A stretch of 64,000 bases of DNA from Glaciihabitans sp. (GCA_025464095.1 JAODMF010000013.1:124001-188000), one strand, 5' to 3'; counted from the first letter of the stretch, positions 43,240 to 51,898 are shown. The notes: generated by a model not told the origin, from the sequence alone. Numbers and translations: made by a program.

Positions 43240-44523
43240 ATGTCGGAATCCCCGGACTCGTCGCGGCCCCGGACTACAGAAACTGCAGCTGCCCCGCTCG
43301 AGCTACCTCTGCCCGCGGCCAGCAGGCGCTTTGTGCTGCTCTACACGCTGGCGTTTCTGAGCACCACGCTTCTGTTTCTTGCTCCTCTCCTTGGGACGCT
43401 CGCGCTGAAGATCAACGCGCTGGTTGGCCTTCAGCTGGCCCCGAGCAGTCTGGCGCTCGTAGCTGGCGTTGGGGCGTTCCTCGCGATGTTCGCGAATCCG
43501 TTCTTCGGGATGCTGAGCGACCGAACCTCCCTGCGCCTCGGCAGAAGGCGCACCTGGATGCTTATCGGCCTGGTCGGCGGAAGCTCAGGGGTGCTGGTGG
43601 TGGCGCTCGCCCCAACCATTCCGGCGGTGCTCCTGGGCTGGTGCATCGCTCAGGTCGGCTTCAACGCGTTACTAGCAGCCATGGCCGCCGTCCTTCCCGA
43701 CCAGGTACCCCCGTCGCAACGCGGCATGGTCGCCGGGATCCTCGGCGTCTGCGTCCCCGTGGCCTCTGTGGCGGCAGCCGGGCTGGTCAACCTCTTTGGC
43801 GGCAACCAGTTCGCGATGTTCATGGCCCCTTGCGGAATCGCGGGCGTCTTCATCATCCTCTTTGCTCTGACGATAAAAGACTCGCGGCCAGCTGCGTCGG
43901 AGCGGTGGTCCATCAGTGGCGTGGCCCGCGGGTTTTACGTGAACCCCCGGACGCACCCCGACTTCGGCTGGGTGTTCGTCAGCCGCTTCCTGCTAGTGCT
44001 CGCGTACTCCTTCCTCACCACGTTCCTCGCGTACTACCTCATTGCTCAGTTGCGATCTGCCGAGCGGGATGTCCCAGGGCAAATACTTCTTGGGACGCTC
44101 GTCCAATCTGCTGTGGTTGTCGTGGCATCCGTGTCAGGGGGAAAACTTTCCGATCGGACCAGACGGCGCAAGGTGTTCGTCGTTACTGCCTCCGTGCTGT
44201 ACGGCATAGGCATGTTCGCTCTCGCCCTCGCCGGGGACGTCACCGCCTACCTGATCGCGATGGGCATTGCTGGCCTTGGTTTCGGCCTCTATTTGGCCGT
44301 CGACCTCGCTCTAGTTGTGGACGTACTACCGAAGAACGATCGAGCAGCGACGCATCTCGGGATACTCAACATGGCCAGCGCGCTGCCGACTTCGATCGCA
44401 CCAGCCATAGCTCCCGCCATCCTGCTGCTGACGGGGGGAAGCTACGCCGCGCTGTACACGACCGCCGGAGCGTGCGCGCTGCTGGGGGCAATCGCCGTCC
44501 TACCTATCCGCGGCGCCCGGTAG
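43240..44523 (+). CDS. MFS transporter
   Basis: A 427-residue protein with 12 predicted membrane segments. The loop-2 motif NPFFGMLSDRTSLRLGRRRTWMLIG is the major-facilitator signature with the sugar/SLC45-like spacing, and GKLSDRTRRRKVFV is its second-half counterpart. AAGGAGGT precedes ATG 43240; the frame is open upstream but without support. The substrate is unknown. It lies between the ABC exporter and the van cluster; nothing ties it to glycopeptide resistance. Confidence 0.87.
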   Translation: MSESPDSSRPRTTETAAAPLELPLPAASRRFVLLYTLAFLSTTLLFLAPLLGTLALKINALVGLQLAPSSLALVAGVGAFLAMFANPFFGMLSDRTSLRLGRRRTWMLIGLVGGSSGVLVVALAPTIPAVLLGWCIAQVGFNALLAAMAAVLPDQVPPSQRGMVAGILGVCVPVASVAAAGLVNLFGGNQFAMFMAPCGIAGVFIILFALTIKDSRPAASERWSISGVARGFYVNPRTHPDFGWVFVSRFLLVLAYSFLTTFLAYYLIAQLRSAERDVPGQILLGTLVQSAVVVVASVSGGKLSDRTRRRKVFVVTASVLYGIGMFALALAGDVTAYLIAMGIAGLGFGLYLAVDLALVVDVLPKNDRAATHLGILNMASALPTSIAPAIAPAILLLTGGSYAALYTTAGACALLGAIAVLPIRGAR

Positions 44524-44629
44524 ACGTGCGCCCGGCGGGACTTTTTGGCAGCGTGATCCAGCGAGGCTAGCGCCGCTCGCGCCTCCCCGAGCACGCGGGA
44601 ACGAGTGCTCCGCGCATGTTCCCTCCCGA

Positions 44630-44663
44630 GACGAATGTGCCCGGGCGCCCGGGCACATTCGTC
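44630..44663. terminator. 34-bp perfect palindrome between the MFS gene and murF
   Basis: Bases 44630-44646 are the exact reverse complement of 44647-44663. A further GTTCCC (44618-44623) and GGGAAC (44670-44675) are placed symmetrically about the same centre. As RNA this would be a very stable hairpin, likely a bidirectional terminator isolating the van cluster; as DNA it could be a large operator. No T-run follows. Confidence 0.55.
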
Positions 44664-44709
44664 CCGAACGGGAACAAAAGCGCACGGATCCTGAGGCGAC
44701 CTGTCCTCC

Positions 44710-44731
44710 GCGTATCGGAAATCGAATACGC
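44710..44731. promoter_or_regulatory. Candidate VanR operator upstream of murF
   Basis: GCGTAT-N10-ATACGC is a perfect dyad ending 67 bases before the GTG of murF. The same element, slightly altered, occurs before vanH and vanR in this window. Confidence 0.6.
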
Positions 44732-44798
44732 CCGGGGAACGCCGAGCAGTCTTCACTGTGAGAATGACCCCGAACCGCCCTGCCCCCGGCGCCCTCAC

Positions 44799-46142
44799 GT
44801 GATTCCTCTTCGCCTCACCGAGATCGCCACGGTCGTGGGCGGATCCATCGCCGGCGACGATGGGGTGATAGTAACTGGCAACGCAGTATTCGACAGTCGG
44901 GACATCCAGCCTGGTGGGCTGTTCGTCGCATTCGCAGGCATGAAGGTCGACGGTCACGACTTCGCTGAGCGGGCGGGCCGGGCGGGCGCCGTCGCGGTGC
45001 TCGGGTCTCGACCCACCGCACTCCCGACCGTTGTCGTCGCGGATCCGGAGATCGCGTTGCAGACCCTCGCCCAGCATGTCATCGGCCGGGTCCGAAGTGG
45101 GCTGACGGTCGCGGCAGTCACGGGCTCTCAGGGCAAGACGAGCACGAAAGACTTGCTGACTGCCATCCTGAGCGACGTCGGACCGACCATCGGCACGCTC
45201 GGCAACTTCAACAACGGGCTCGGAGCGCCCGTGACTTTGTTGCGCGTCGACGACGATACGAAATACCTCGTCGTGGAGATGGGCGCTCGCCACCTGGGTG
45301 ATATCGCCCGCCTCACTGGGCTGGTCGCTCCTGACGTTGCGATCGTGCTCAATGTGGGCAAGGCACACATCGGTGAGTTCGGTTCACAGGACGCTATCGC
45401 GACGGGGAAGAGCGAGTTGGTACGCGGGCTGGCCCCAGGTGGGACGGCGGTGCTCAATGCCGACGACCCCCGCGTGCTTGCAATGGCGTCGCTCACCGAT
45501 GGCCCCGTTGTGACCTTCGGTGAGAGTGAGAGGGCCGACGTGCGCGTTGTCGGCCTCACCCTTGACCGCCTCGGCCGGCCGTCGTTCACACTGCAAACGG
45601 CTATTGACTCCGTGCCGGTGACACTCGGTCTCGTAGGTGCTCACCAGGCGCTGAACGCCGCGGCGGCAGCGGCGGGAGCACTCGCGACCGGCGTCGCGTT
45701 GGATGCCATCGCAACATCCCTTGGCGCTGCCTCACTGTCAAAGTGGCGCATGGAAGTACGCGAACTCGCCGACGGTGCGGTCGTGCTCAACGACTCCTAC
45801 AACTCCAGCCCCGGCTCGGCCCGATCGTCGCTCGACGCTCTCGCGACAGTCGAGGCCACGCGGCGAATCGCGGTGCTGGGCGAGATCCTCGAACTCGGCG
45901 ACGCGAGCGAGGCCGAGCATCGCTCGGTCGGGGAGTACGCCGCTTCCCGCGCGGATATCGTTCTCGCGGTCGGCGACAACGTCCGCGCTTTGGCGGCCGG
46001 CGCCGGGCGCCGGGGAGTTGCGGTGCCCGACAACGCCGTCGCCGTCGAATGGCTGCGCGCAAATCTGGTCGCGGGCGATGTGGTGCTCATCAAGGCGTCG
46101 CGCGGTGCGCACATCGACCAAGTCGCCGACGCGCTCACGTAG
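44799..46142 (+). CDS. murF: MurF-type ligase associated with D-Ala-D-Lac peptidoglycan
   Basis: A 447-residue UDP-N-acetylmuramoyl-tripeptide ligase with the ATP-binding loop [10 protein letters not shown] (109-118), [41 protein letters not shown] and [21 protein letters not shown]. The enzyme joins a D-Ala-D-X dipeptide to the UDP-MurNAc-tripeptide. GTG 44799 begins homology ([14 protein letters not shown]). No other mur gene is adjacent, so this is probably a resistance-associated paralogue, comparable to the murF genes linked to vanHAX in some glycopeptide producers. It heads the van operon and carries a candidate VanR site. Confidence 0.9.
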   Translation: MIPLRLTEIATVVGGSIAGDDGVIVTGNAVFDSRDIQPGGLFVAFAGMKVDGHDFAERAGRAGAVAVLGSRPTALPTVVVADPEIALQTLAQHVIGRVRSGLTVAAVTGSQGKTSTKDLLTAILSDVGPTIGTLGNFNNGLGAPVTLLRVDDDTKYLVVEMGARHLGDIARLTGLVAPDVAIVLNVGKAHIGEFGSQDAIATGKSELVRGLAPGGTAVLNADDPRVLAMASLTDGPVVTFGESERADVRVVGLTLDRLGRPSFTLQTAIDSVPVTLGLVGAHQALNAAAAAAGALATGVALDAIATSLGAASLSKWRMEVRELADGAVVLNDSYNSSPGSARSSLDALATVEATRRIAVLGEILELGDASEAEHRSVGEYAASRADIVLAVGDNVRALAAGAGRRGVAVPDNAVAVEWLRANLVAGDVVLIKASRGAHIDQVADALT

Positions 46143-46170
46143 GGCGACGGATGGCTGGCACATGTCGTCG

Positions 46171-46192
46171 GCGTATCGAAAACTCCAGACGC
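46171..46192. promoter_or_regulatory. Candidate VanR operator upstream of vanH
   Basis: GCGTAT-N10-AGACGC lies 33 bases before the vanH start and differs by one arm base from the perfect dyad upstream of murF. It suggests a second regulated promoter inside the cluster. Confidence 0.6.
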
Positions 46193-46224
46193 CCCCGCGA
46201 CATCCGAATGCCTTGACTGAGCAT

Positions 46225-47214
46225 ATGGACTCCTCCCCGACCCATGCCATTCCCATGGCTCTCGCCATCTATGGATGCGAACTCGATGAGTCTCTGGTGT
46301 TCCGCGAGAAGGCCCCTTCCTTCGGCATTACGCCCGTCATCACTGCCGCCCCGGTCTCCGCGTCGACGATCCACCTAGCCGCCGGGCACCGCTGCATCAG
46401 CGTGGGCCACAAGACCCCGATCTCGAACTCCGACCTTCTGGCGCTGAGTGATGCGGGCGTGGAATACATCTCCACGCGAAGCATCGGCTTCAACCACATT
46501 GACGTGGCATATGCGCGGAGCGTGGGCATCTCGGTCGAGAACGTCGCCTACTCGGCCGACAGCGTGGCCGACTACACATTGATGTTGACGCTCATGGCGG
46601 TGCGGCACGCGAAGTACACGGTGAGGCAGGTCGACATCCACGACTACCGGCTTCAGGGTGTGCGCGGAAGGGAGTTGCGCGATCTCACGGTAGGAGTAGT
46701 GGGAACCGGGCGCATCGGGGCGGCCGTGATCGACAGGCTTCGAGGTTTCGGCTGCCGCGTCATCGCCTGCGACGACCGCGAAACCGTCGCGGTCGACTAC
46801 GTCTCGCTCGATGAGCTCTTGGAGCGCAGCGACATCGTGACGCTTCATGTCCCGCTTGATCAGAGCACCCACCATCTGCTCGACGGCCGCCGCATCGGGC
46901 AGATGAAGGACGGCGCGTACCTCGTCAACACCGGTCGAGGTTCGCTCGTCGACACCGAGGCCCTCCTCACGGCCCTCGAGAACGGCAAATTGGGTGGCGC
47001 TGGCCTGGACGTTGTTGAGGGGGAGGATGGCGTCTTCTACTCCGACCGCGGGGCGATCCCCATCGAGGACCCCGTTCTCTTGCGTCTGCACAAGCTGCCG
47101 AACGCTCTCATTACTCCGCACATCGCCTACTACACCGATCACGCCCTGATCGACACGGTGGTCAATAGTTTGATCAATTGTCTGAGGTTCGAGAAGGGTC
47201 TGAAGCATGGCTAA
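46225..47214 (+). CDS. vanH: D-lactate dehydrogenase VanH
   Basis: A 329-residue D-2-hydroxyacid dehydrogenase that reduces pyruvate to D-lactate for the ligase. LAIYGCELDESLVF, CISVGHKTPIS, EYISTRSIGFNHIDVAYA, VADYTLMLTLMAVRHAKY, Rossmann motif VGVVGTGRIG, NTGRGSLVDTEALL and catalytic His in LITPHIAYYTDHAL follow enterococcal and streptomycete VanH closely. ATG 46225 is chosen; ATG 46255 ten codons on is nearer the usual N-terminus and equally possible. It overlaps the ligase gene by 8 bases. Confidence 0.94.
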   Translation: MDSSPTHAIPMALAIYGCELDESLVFREKAPSFGITPVITAAPVSASTIHLAAGHRCISVGHKTPISNSDLLALSDAGVEYISTRSIGFNHIDVAYARSVGISVENVAYSADSVADYTLMLTLMAVRHAKYTVRQVDIHDYRLQGVRGRELRDLTVGVVGTGRIGAAVIDRLRGFGCRVIACDDRETVAVDYVSLDELLERSDIVTLHVPLDQSTHHLLDGRRIGQMKDGAYLVNTGRGSLVDTEALLTALENGKLGGAGLDVVEGEDGVFYSDRGAIPIEDPVLLRLHKLPNALITPHIAYYTDHALIDTVVNSLINCLRFEKGLKHG

Positions 47215-48247
47215 GTTGAAGGTCGGGATCATCTTCGGGGGGCGTTCGGAAGAGCACCCCATCTCGCTCAAGTCTGCGCTGGAAGTGGCCCGCCACATCG
47301 ACGCCGAGCAGTACGAGCCCTACTGGATCGGCATCACCCGCGGCGGAGAGTGGAAGCTCTGTGAGCGGCCGGACGTCGACCTCGAGAACGACAGCCTCCG
47401 AGCGGTCGTCCTGTCTCCCGACCCACGCACACGTGGTCTGCTTGTGATCCAGGGTGGCGATGTCGAGACGATCGCTCTCGACGTCGTGTTCCCGGTCCTG
47501 CACGGGCGATGGGGCGAAGATGGAGCGATTCAGGGACTCTTTGAACTCGCGGACATCCCGTATGTGGGGTGTGACATCGCGAGTTCGGCGCTCGCGATGG
47601 ACAAGTCGCTTGCTTATGTCGTGGTTGCAGCCGCAGGCATCGCGACGCCGGCCTTCTGGACCGTTGCCAGCGGCGAGTCCCCCGATCCGACCCGCTTTGA
47701 GTACCCCGTCTTCGTGAAGCCGGCGCGCTCGGGGTCGTCCTTCGGCGTGTCCAAGGTCGACAGCGGCGATGAGTTGGCGGGCGCCATCGAGGCGGCACGC
47801 AAATACGACTCGAAGGTGTTGATCGAAAGCGCGGTGGTCGGCAGTGAGATCGGGTGCGCCATCCTCGGCAATGACTCCGATCTGTTTGCAGGAGAGGTGG
47901 ATCGCGTCGCGCTGACTCACGGCTTCTTCCGCATTCACCAAGAGAGCACCCCCGAGACCGGGTCCGAGAACTCGACGTTTATTGTGCCGGCCGACATCCC
48001 TGCCGCCGTGCGGACGCGAGTGCAAGAAGCCGGCAAAGCCATCTACCGGGCGCTGGGATGCCGCGGGCTTGCGCGGGTCGACATGTTCTTACTCGAGGAT
48101 GGCACAGTGATGTTGAACGAGGTGAATACCCTCCCAGGCATGACCACCTACAGCCGATACCCGCGGATGATGGCCGCAGCCGGGTTGTCGCTCTCCGATG
48201 TCATCGACCGCCTAATCGCACTGGCCATAGCCGCGCGCAGCCGATGA
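47207..48247 (+). CDS. vanA: D-alanine-D-lactate ligase (VanA-type)
   Basis: A 346-residue ATP-grasp ligase making D-Ala-D-Lac, which lowers vancomycin affinity of the cell-wall precursor. Numbering matches enterococcal VanA: Glu 16, the SGSS loop at 175-178, and omega-loop His 244 (FRIHQE), the residue that favours D-lactate over D-alanine in VanA. D-Ala-D-Ala ligases have a Tyr-Lys pair there. GCRGLARVDMFL and LNEVNTLPG form the metal/ATP site. The exact van type (A, B, D, F, M or streptomycete) cannot be set by eye, so the symbol denotes the class. Confidence 0.93.
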   Translation: MAKLKVGIIFGGRSEEHPISLKSALEVARHIDAEQYEPYWIGITRGGEWKLCERPDVDLENDSLRAVVLSPDPRTRGLLVIQGGDVETIALDVVFPVLHGRWGEDGAIQGLFELADIPYVGCDIASSALAMDKSLAYVVVAAAGIATPAFWTVASGESPDPTRFEYPVFVKPARSGSSFGVSKVDSGDELAGAIEAARKYDSKVLIESAVVGSEIGCAILGNDSDLFAGEVDRVALTHGFFRIHQESTPETGSENSTFIVPADIPAAVRTRVQEAGKAIYRALGCRGLARVDMFLLEDGTVMLNEVNTLPGMTTYSRYPRMMAAAGLSLSDVIDRLIALAIAARSR

Positions 48248-48858
48248 ACGACAACTTCGTCTTCGTCGATGAACGCGTGCGCGGCGTGCGCTGGGATGCG
48301 AAGTACGCCACCTGGGACAACTTCACCGGGAAGCCGGTCGACGGCTATCACATCAATCGCGTCGTCGGTACTCATGCGCTGTGCGATGCGCTCGAGAGGG
48401 CACGAGATGTCGCTGCCGACCGAGGTTTCGGTCTTCTGCTCTGGGACGGCTACCGTCCTCAGCGCGCGACCGAGTGTTTCCAGCGATGGGCCACCATGCC
48501 CGAAGACGGGGAGACCAAGCAACGGCACTACCCCCGCATTGACAAGTCCGAGATCTTCGCGAAGGGGTACATCCACGCGCACTCCGGACACAGCCGGGGC
48601 AGTGCAGTCGACCTAACGCTATTCCATCTCGACACGCAGGAATTGGCGCCCATGGGCGGGGGCCACGACGTGATGGACTCGATCTCGCACCACGCGGCGA
48701 CCCAGATTTCGCATCATGAGAAAGCGAACCGCCAGCACCTGCGCACGATCATGGAGGCGAGTGGCTTCCGTGCATACGAGTGGGAATGGTGGCACTACTG
48801 GCTAAAGAGCGAGCCGTTTCCCCACACCTACTTCGACTTTCCAGTGGCCAATGAGTGA
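48244..48858 (+). CDS. vanX: D-Ala-D-Ala dipeptidase VanX
   Basis: A 204-residue zinc dipeptidase that destroys D-Ala-D-Ala so only the lactate precursor is used. Catalytic residues fall at the positions reported for enterococcal VanX: Arg 71, zinc ligands His 116, Asp 123 (HSGHSRGSAVD) and His 184, and general base Glu 181 (EWWHY). The ATG overlaps the ligase stop (ATGA). It completes a canonical vanHAX set. Confidence 0.95.
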   Translation: MNDNFVFVDERVRGVRWDAKYATWDNFTGKPVDGYHINRVVGTHALCDALERARDVAADRGFGLLLWDGYRPQRATECFQRWATMPEDGETKQRHYPRIDKSEIFAKGYIHAHSGHSRGSAVDLTLFHLDTQELAPMGGGHDVMDSISHHAATQISHHEKANRQHLRTIMEASGFRAYEWEWWHYWLKSEPFPHTYFDFPVANE

Positions 48859-48951
48859 GGCGATGAGAGTTGGATCGCGCTGCCGCGATCGCGCTGGACG
48901 TGGCGTCATTCCCGCAACTGCAGCCGCCGCGGGCTGGCGGAATCGGAACGC

Positions 48952-50040
48952 TCAGTCTGGAAGCGGCAGCAGAACGCTGACGCTCAGGCCGCCGGATTCA
49001 AGCGGCGTGAGTTCGAGCGCTCCGTCGTGGGCGTCGACGATGCTCTTGACGATCGCGAGTCCAAGGCCGACGCCGGTCTCGTGCGTACGCACCCGGGCGG
49101 CCCCCCGCTGAAATGGTTCGGTGAGCGTCGAGACCATGTGTTGAGTGAGCCTGTCCCCGGTGTTCTCGACCAACAGGACCGCTGTGCCGTCCGCGCTCGT
49201 CGTGGCGATCGTCACCATGCCACCCTCTGCGCGGTTGTGCACGATGGCGTTGTGCACCAGGTTCGTCGTCATCTGCAGCAGCAGAGCCCGCGAACCGAAT
49301 GTGGTAGCGGGGTCGCCCGACGTCTCGATGACGACGCCCCGCTTCTCTGCAAGCGGCAGCAAGGTCTCGGTCGCCTCCTCAGCAAGCAGGGAGAGGTCCA
49401 CTCCCTCCCGCGCGAAGGTGCCGCGATCGGCGCGGCTCAGCAGGAGCAGGGCTTCGGTGAGCTCGATGGCGCGGGAATTGACCGAATACAGTCGCTTGAT
49501 GAGCTCGCCGGTATCCCTGTCCGGATCATTGCGGGCGACTTCGAGCAGGGTCTGAGTGATCGCGAGCGGCGTGCGCAGTTCGTGGGAGGCGTTCGCCGCG
49601 AACCGTTGCTGCTCAGCATCGTGGCGCTCGAGACGGGCGAGCATCGCGTCGAAGCTGTCGGCAAGCTCGCGGAACTCGTCGGTGCGACCCTCCAGGTCGA
49701 TGCGGTGGGAGAGCGAACCGCTCGCGACGCGGCGCGTAGCATTCGTGATCCGCGTAAGCGGAGCGAGCATCACGCCGGCCAGGACCCACCCTCCGACGAG
49801 TCCGAGGACGAGGAGAAAGACCAGTGCCCACGCCGCTGGCGGAGCGAAAGCACGAAGCAGGTCGTATCGGTCGGGGCCGAACTGGGGACTGGATCCGCCT
49901 CGGTCGCCGTTGGTCGCTGGAACGTAGCGCAGCAGGAACACCCACACGACGGCGAGCAACAGCGCTCCCGCCACCATGAGGAACGCCGCGTAACTGATGG
50001 CGAGCTTGAGTCGCACGCTCACCCCGCGTGCCCTAGCCAT
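48952..50040 (-). CDS. vanS: VanS-like sensor histidine kinase
   Basis: A 362-residue membrane kinase: membrane helices at about 13-38 and 68-93 with a very short extracytoplasmic loop of about 30 residues, HAMP (GVMLAPLTRITNATRRV), H-box ASHELRTPLAI with His 153, N-box NLVHNAIVHNRAEGG, and G2 GVGLGLAIVKSI. The small external loop matches streptomycete VanS, proposed to sense the antibiotic itself or an altered precursor. Start 50040 overlaps the vanR stop by 8 bases. It converges on vanX with 93 bases between stops. Confidence 0.9.
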   Translation of the reverse strand: MARARGVSVRLKLAISYAAFLMVAGALLLAVVWVFLLRYVPATNGDRGGSSPQFGPDRYDLLRAFAPPAAWALVFLLVLGLVGGWVLAGVMLAPLTRITNATRRVASGSLSHRIDLEGRTDEFRELADSFDAMLARLERHDAEQQRFAANASHELRTPLAITQTLLEVARNDPDRDTGELIKRLYSVNSRAIELTEALLLLSRADRGTFAREGVDLSLLAEEATETLLPLAEKRGVVIETSGDPATTFGSRALLLQMTTNLVHNAIVHNRAEGGMVTIATTSADGTAVLLVENTGDRLTQHMVSTLTEPFQRGAARVRTHETGVGLGLAIVKSIVDAHDGALELTPLESGGLSVSVLLPLPD

Positions 50041-50707
50041 CAGCCGGCTTTTCTTCAATCCGGTAACCCACACCCGGCACGGTCGCTATGGCCCATGGTT
50101 CACCGAGTCGCTTGCGCAGCGCCGATACCGTGATGCGAACGGCATTCGTGAACGGATCGGCGTTCTCGTCCCACGCACGCTCGAGCAGATCTTCGGCACT
50201 CACGACGCCACCCTCGGCGTCCATCAGGACCTCAAGCACGGCGAACTGTTTGCGCGTTAACGCCACGTACTTGCCCTCGCGGTACACCTCGCGACGAAAC
50301 GGATCGAGCCGCAGACCGGCCATCTCGTACACAGGCGGTCGGCTGTGCCCGCGCCGCCGGTCTAGCGCTCTCAGCCGCAGCACGAGTTCTTGCAGTTCGA
50401 ACGGCTTCGTCAGATAGTCGTCTGCGCCCAACTCGAACCCGGACGCCTTGTCGCCCAACCGATCCGCGGCGGTCAACATGAGGATCGGCATGCCGCTGCC
50501 TGAGGCCACGATGCGCGCGGCCACCTCGTCGCCCGACGGTCCGGGGATGTCGCGATCGAGAACCGCGATGTCGTAGCTGTTGATGCTGAGCAATTCGAGT
50601 GCAGTCTCACCATCATTAGCGATGTCGCCAGCGATCGCCTCGAGGCGTAACCCATCGCGGATCGCCTCGGCCAGATAGAGCTCGTCTTCGACGATCAGAA
50701 CACGCAC
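50033..50707 (-). CDS. vanR: VanR-like response regulator
   Basis: A 224-residue OmpR-type regulator with phospho-acceptor Asp 51 (AVLDRDIPGPSGDE) and a winged-helix domain (YVALTRKQFAVLEVLMDAEGGVVSAEDLLERAWDENADPFTNAVRITVSALRKRLGEPWAIATVPGVGYRI). The sequence is very close in pattern to Streptomyces coelicolor VanR. GTG 50707 starts RVLIVEDE; a GGGG immediately before it and a TACGAT-like -10 suggest a very short leader. A GCGTAT dyad upstream points to autoregulation. Confidence 0.93.
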   Translation of the reverse strand: MRVLIVEDELYLAEAIRDGLRLEAIAGDIANDGETALELLSINSYDIAVLDRDIPGPSGDEVAARIVASGSGMPILMLTAADRLGDKASGFELGADDYLTKPFELQELVLRLRALDRRRGHSRPPVYEMAGLRLDPFRREVYREGKYVALTRKQFAVLEVLMDAEGGVVSAEDLLERAWDENADPFTNAVRITVSALRKRLGEPWAIATVPGVGYRIEEKPADG

Positions 50708-50739
50708 CCCTAAATCGTACGAGCCAGAGTGTTTCGGCA

Positions 50740-50759
50740 GCGTATGGAGCCGAAAACGC
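50740..50759. promoter_or_regulatory. Candidate VanR operator upstream of vanR
   Basis: GCGTAT-N8-AAACGC begins 33 bases upstream of the vanR start. Arms match those upstream of murF and vanH with one difference, but the spacer is two bases shorter. The remaining gap to 50942 shows no gene. Confidence 0.5.
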
Positions 50760-50942
50760 GCGACGAAGCTGACACCCACTGAAAGCCGCCGCGGCATCGA
50801 TCATCATTCAGATCCCTTATCTATCAAAGGCTGCGGCGCCGACTGACGTTCGGAGAAATGATTGTCAGCCTGCGAACGGCCACCGTATGGCCAGCAGTTC
50901 TGTAGCTCAAAGTCGATATCGCGGGACCATCAAGTTGCCCGC

Positions 50943-51530
50943 TCAAGATTGAGCGCGTTTTTTGCGCCCGTAGAGCCTCAATTTTGCCTCGTGGCCGAGA
51001 ACGGGGTCTTCCTCTACCGCTTCTACCGCGGCCCGCGCCGCAGGGTTTTTTGAACGGACGAGCGGAGCGATAAACAGACCACGGTTGCGTCCGTTGCTTG
51101 GGTCCTTGAAAAGTCTAATTAGGTCTTCGACGTGCTCTTCGGTTGCGGCGGCCCTTAGCGCAACGGCAAACGCCTGCTTCTCGGATGTATCTTCCGCCAG
51201 CTTGAAATACTGCTCAAGCTGGAACCAATATGGAGCGGACTCAGGACCAGCTAGTGCCCTGGCTATGCCTGAACGGATCCGGGTTGGATAGTCCCGCGTC
51301 AGGTGCTCGATGAGGATTGGGATCGCGCGCGGAAAGGAGTACTTGGCGTTCACCAAATCCCATAGCGAATCAACTTGAAATCCGGCTTCGCGGAGGTCGC
51401 GCACCAAGGGCGCTTCGGCCTTGCGCGTTTCTTCCGCGATAATCTCCATCTCTTTTTCCCTCTGCGCGGACGGTGAAGGAATCTCAGAGCCGTCTGACCC
51501 AGTGCCTTTCGCGGAGTGCGGCTCATTCAA
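50943..51530 (-). CDS. Hypothetical protein with HEAT-like helical repeats
   Basis: A 195-residue hydrophilic protein. After a Ser/Glu-rich N-terminus, FPRAIPILIEHLTRDYPTRIRSGIARALAGPES and KQAFAVALRAAATEEHVEDLIRLFKD look like paired helices of HEAT-repeat type. Codon use is less GC-rich than in the van cluster. It sits at the left edge of the tRNA-associated accessory region, directly beside the inverted tRNA fragment at 51540-51559. Function unknown; an immunity-type role is conceivable. Confidence 0.6.
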   Translation of the reverse strand: MNEPHSAKGTGSDGSEIPSPSAQREKEMEIIAEETRKAEAPLVRDLREAGFQVDSLWDLVNAKYSFPRAIPILIEHLTRDYPTRIRSGIARALAGPESAPYWFQLEQYFKLAEDTSEKQAFAVALRAAATEEHVEDLIRLFKDPSNGRNRGLFIAPLVRSKNPAARAAVEAVEEDPVLGHEAKLRLYGRKKRAQS

Positions 51531-51898
51531 CTTCTCGACTCAAATCCCTCCGGGCGCACTAACTTGCTCGAGGTATGCGACGCCCCTTTGCTCCAGCCCT
51601 CAGGGGCGCGGAAGCTGTACCCGGTGCCCGTGATCAGCTCGCCAGTCGCGGGTGCGACAGAGCTTGCGGGCGGCGTGGATCCGCCGGTCGGAACTGCACT
51701 GTGCGCCGGGCCGGGAACCGCTTTGTGTCCCGCGTTGGGCGTGCGCGTCGACGGCGACGTGCAGCCACTGAGGACCAAGGCCAGCGCCACGACAAGTCCC
51801 ACTGCGGCGATAGAAACCCGACCGGACATTTTCCGCGCGTAAGGCAACCCTGAGCGCGCGACCCCATCCAAACGTTCGCGCATGCTGATCGACGACAT
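51527..51898 (-). pseudogene. Truncated lipoprotein gene ending in a tRNA-Arg fragment
   Basis: The frame encodes 123 residues with lipobox LVLSGC (Cys 46, or Cys 23 if translation begins at 51829), a Thr/Pro/Ala linker and the start of a folded domain (GTGYSFRAPEGWSKG). It then runs into VRPEGFESRS, the translation of a 20-base copy of the tRNA-Arg 3' end. Related lipoproteins continue well beyond this point, so the C-terminal domain is lost at the junction. Confidence 0.65.
51540..51559 (-). repeat. Inverted copy of the tRNA-Arg 3' end (att-like)
   Basis: On the minus strand the 20 bases are identical to 55937-55956 of the plus strand, containing GCGCCCGGAGGGATTTGA. Homology ends just beyond on both sides. 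It is in the opposite orientation to the other copies. Confidence 0.75.

Noticed and set aside
42996-44570. A 524-codon frame overlapping the MFS gene
   Set aside because: It overlaps the well-supported MFS gene in another frame and reads as Arg/Ser/Pro-rich nonsense.
46225-47214. vanH as a housekeeping D-lactate dehydrogenase
   Set aside because: The STRSIGFNHID and late SDRGAIPIEDP patterns plus overlap with a His-244 ligase and VanX make the resistance role far more likely.
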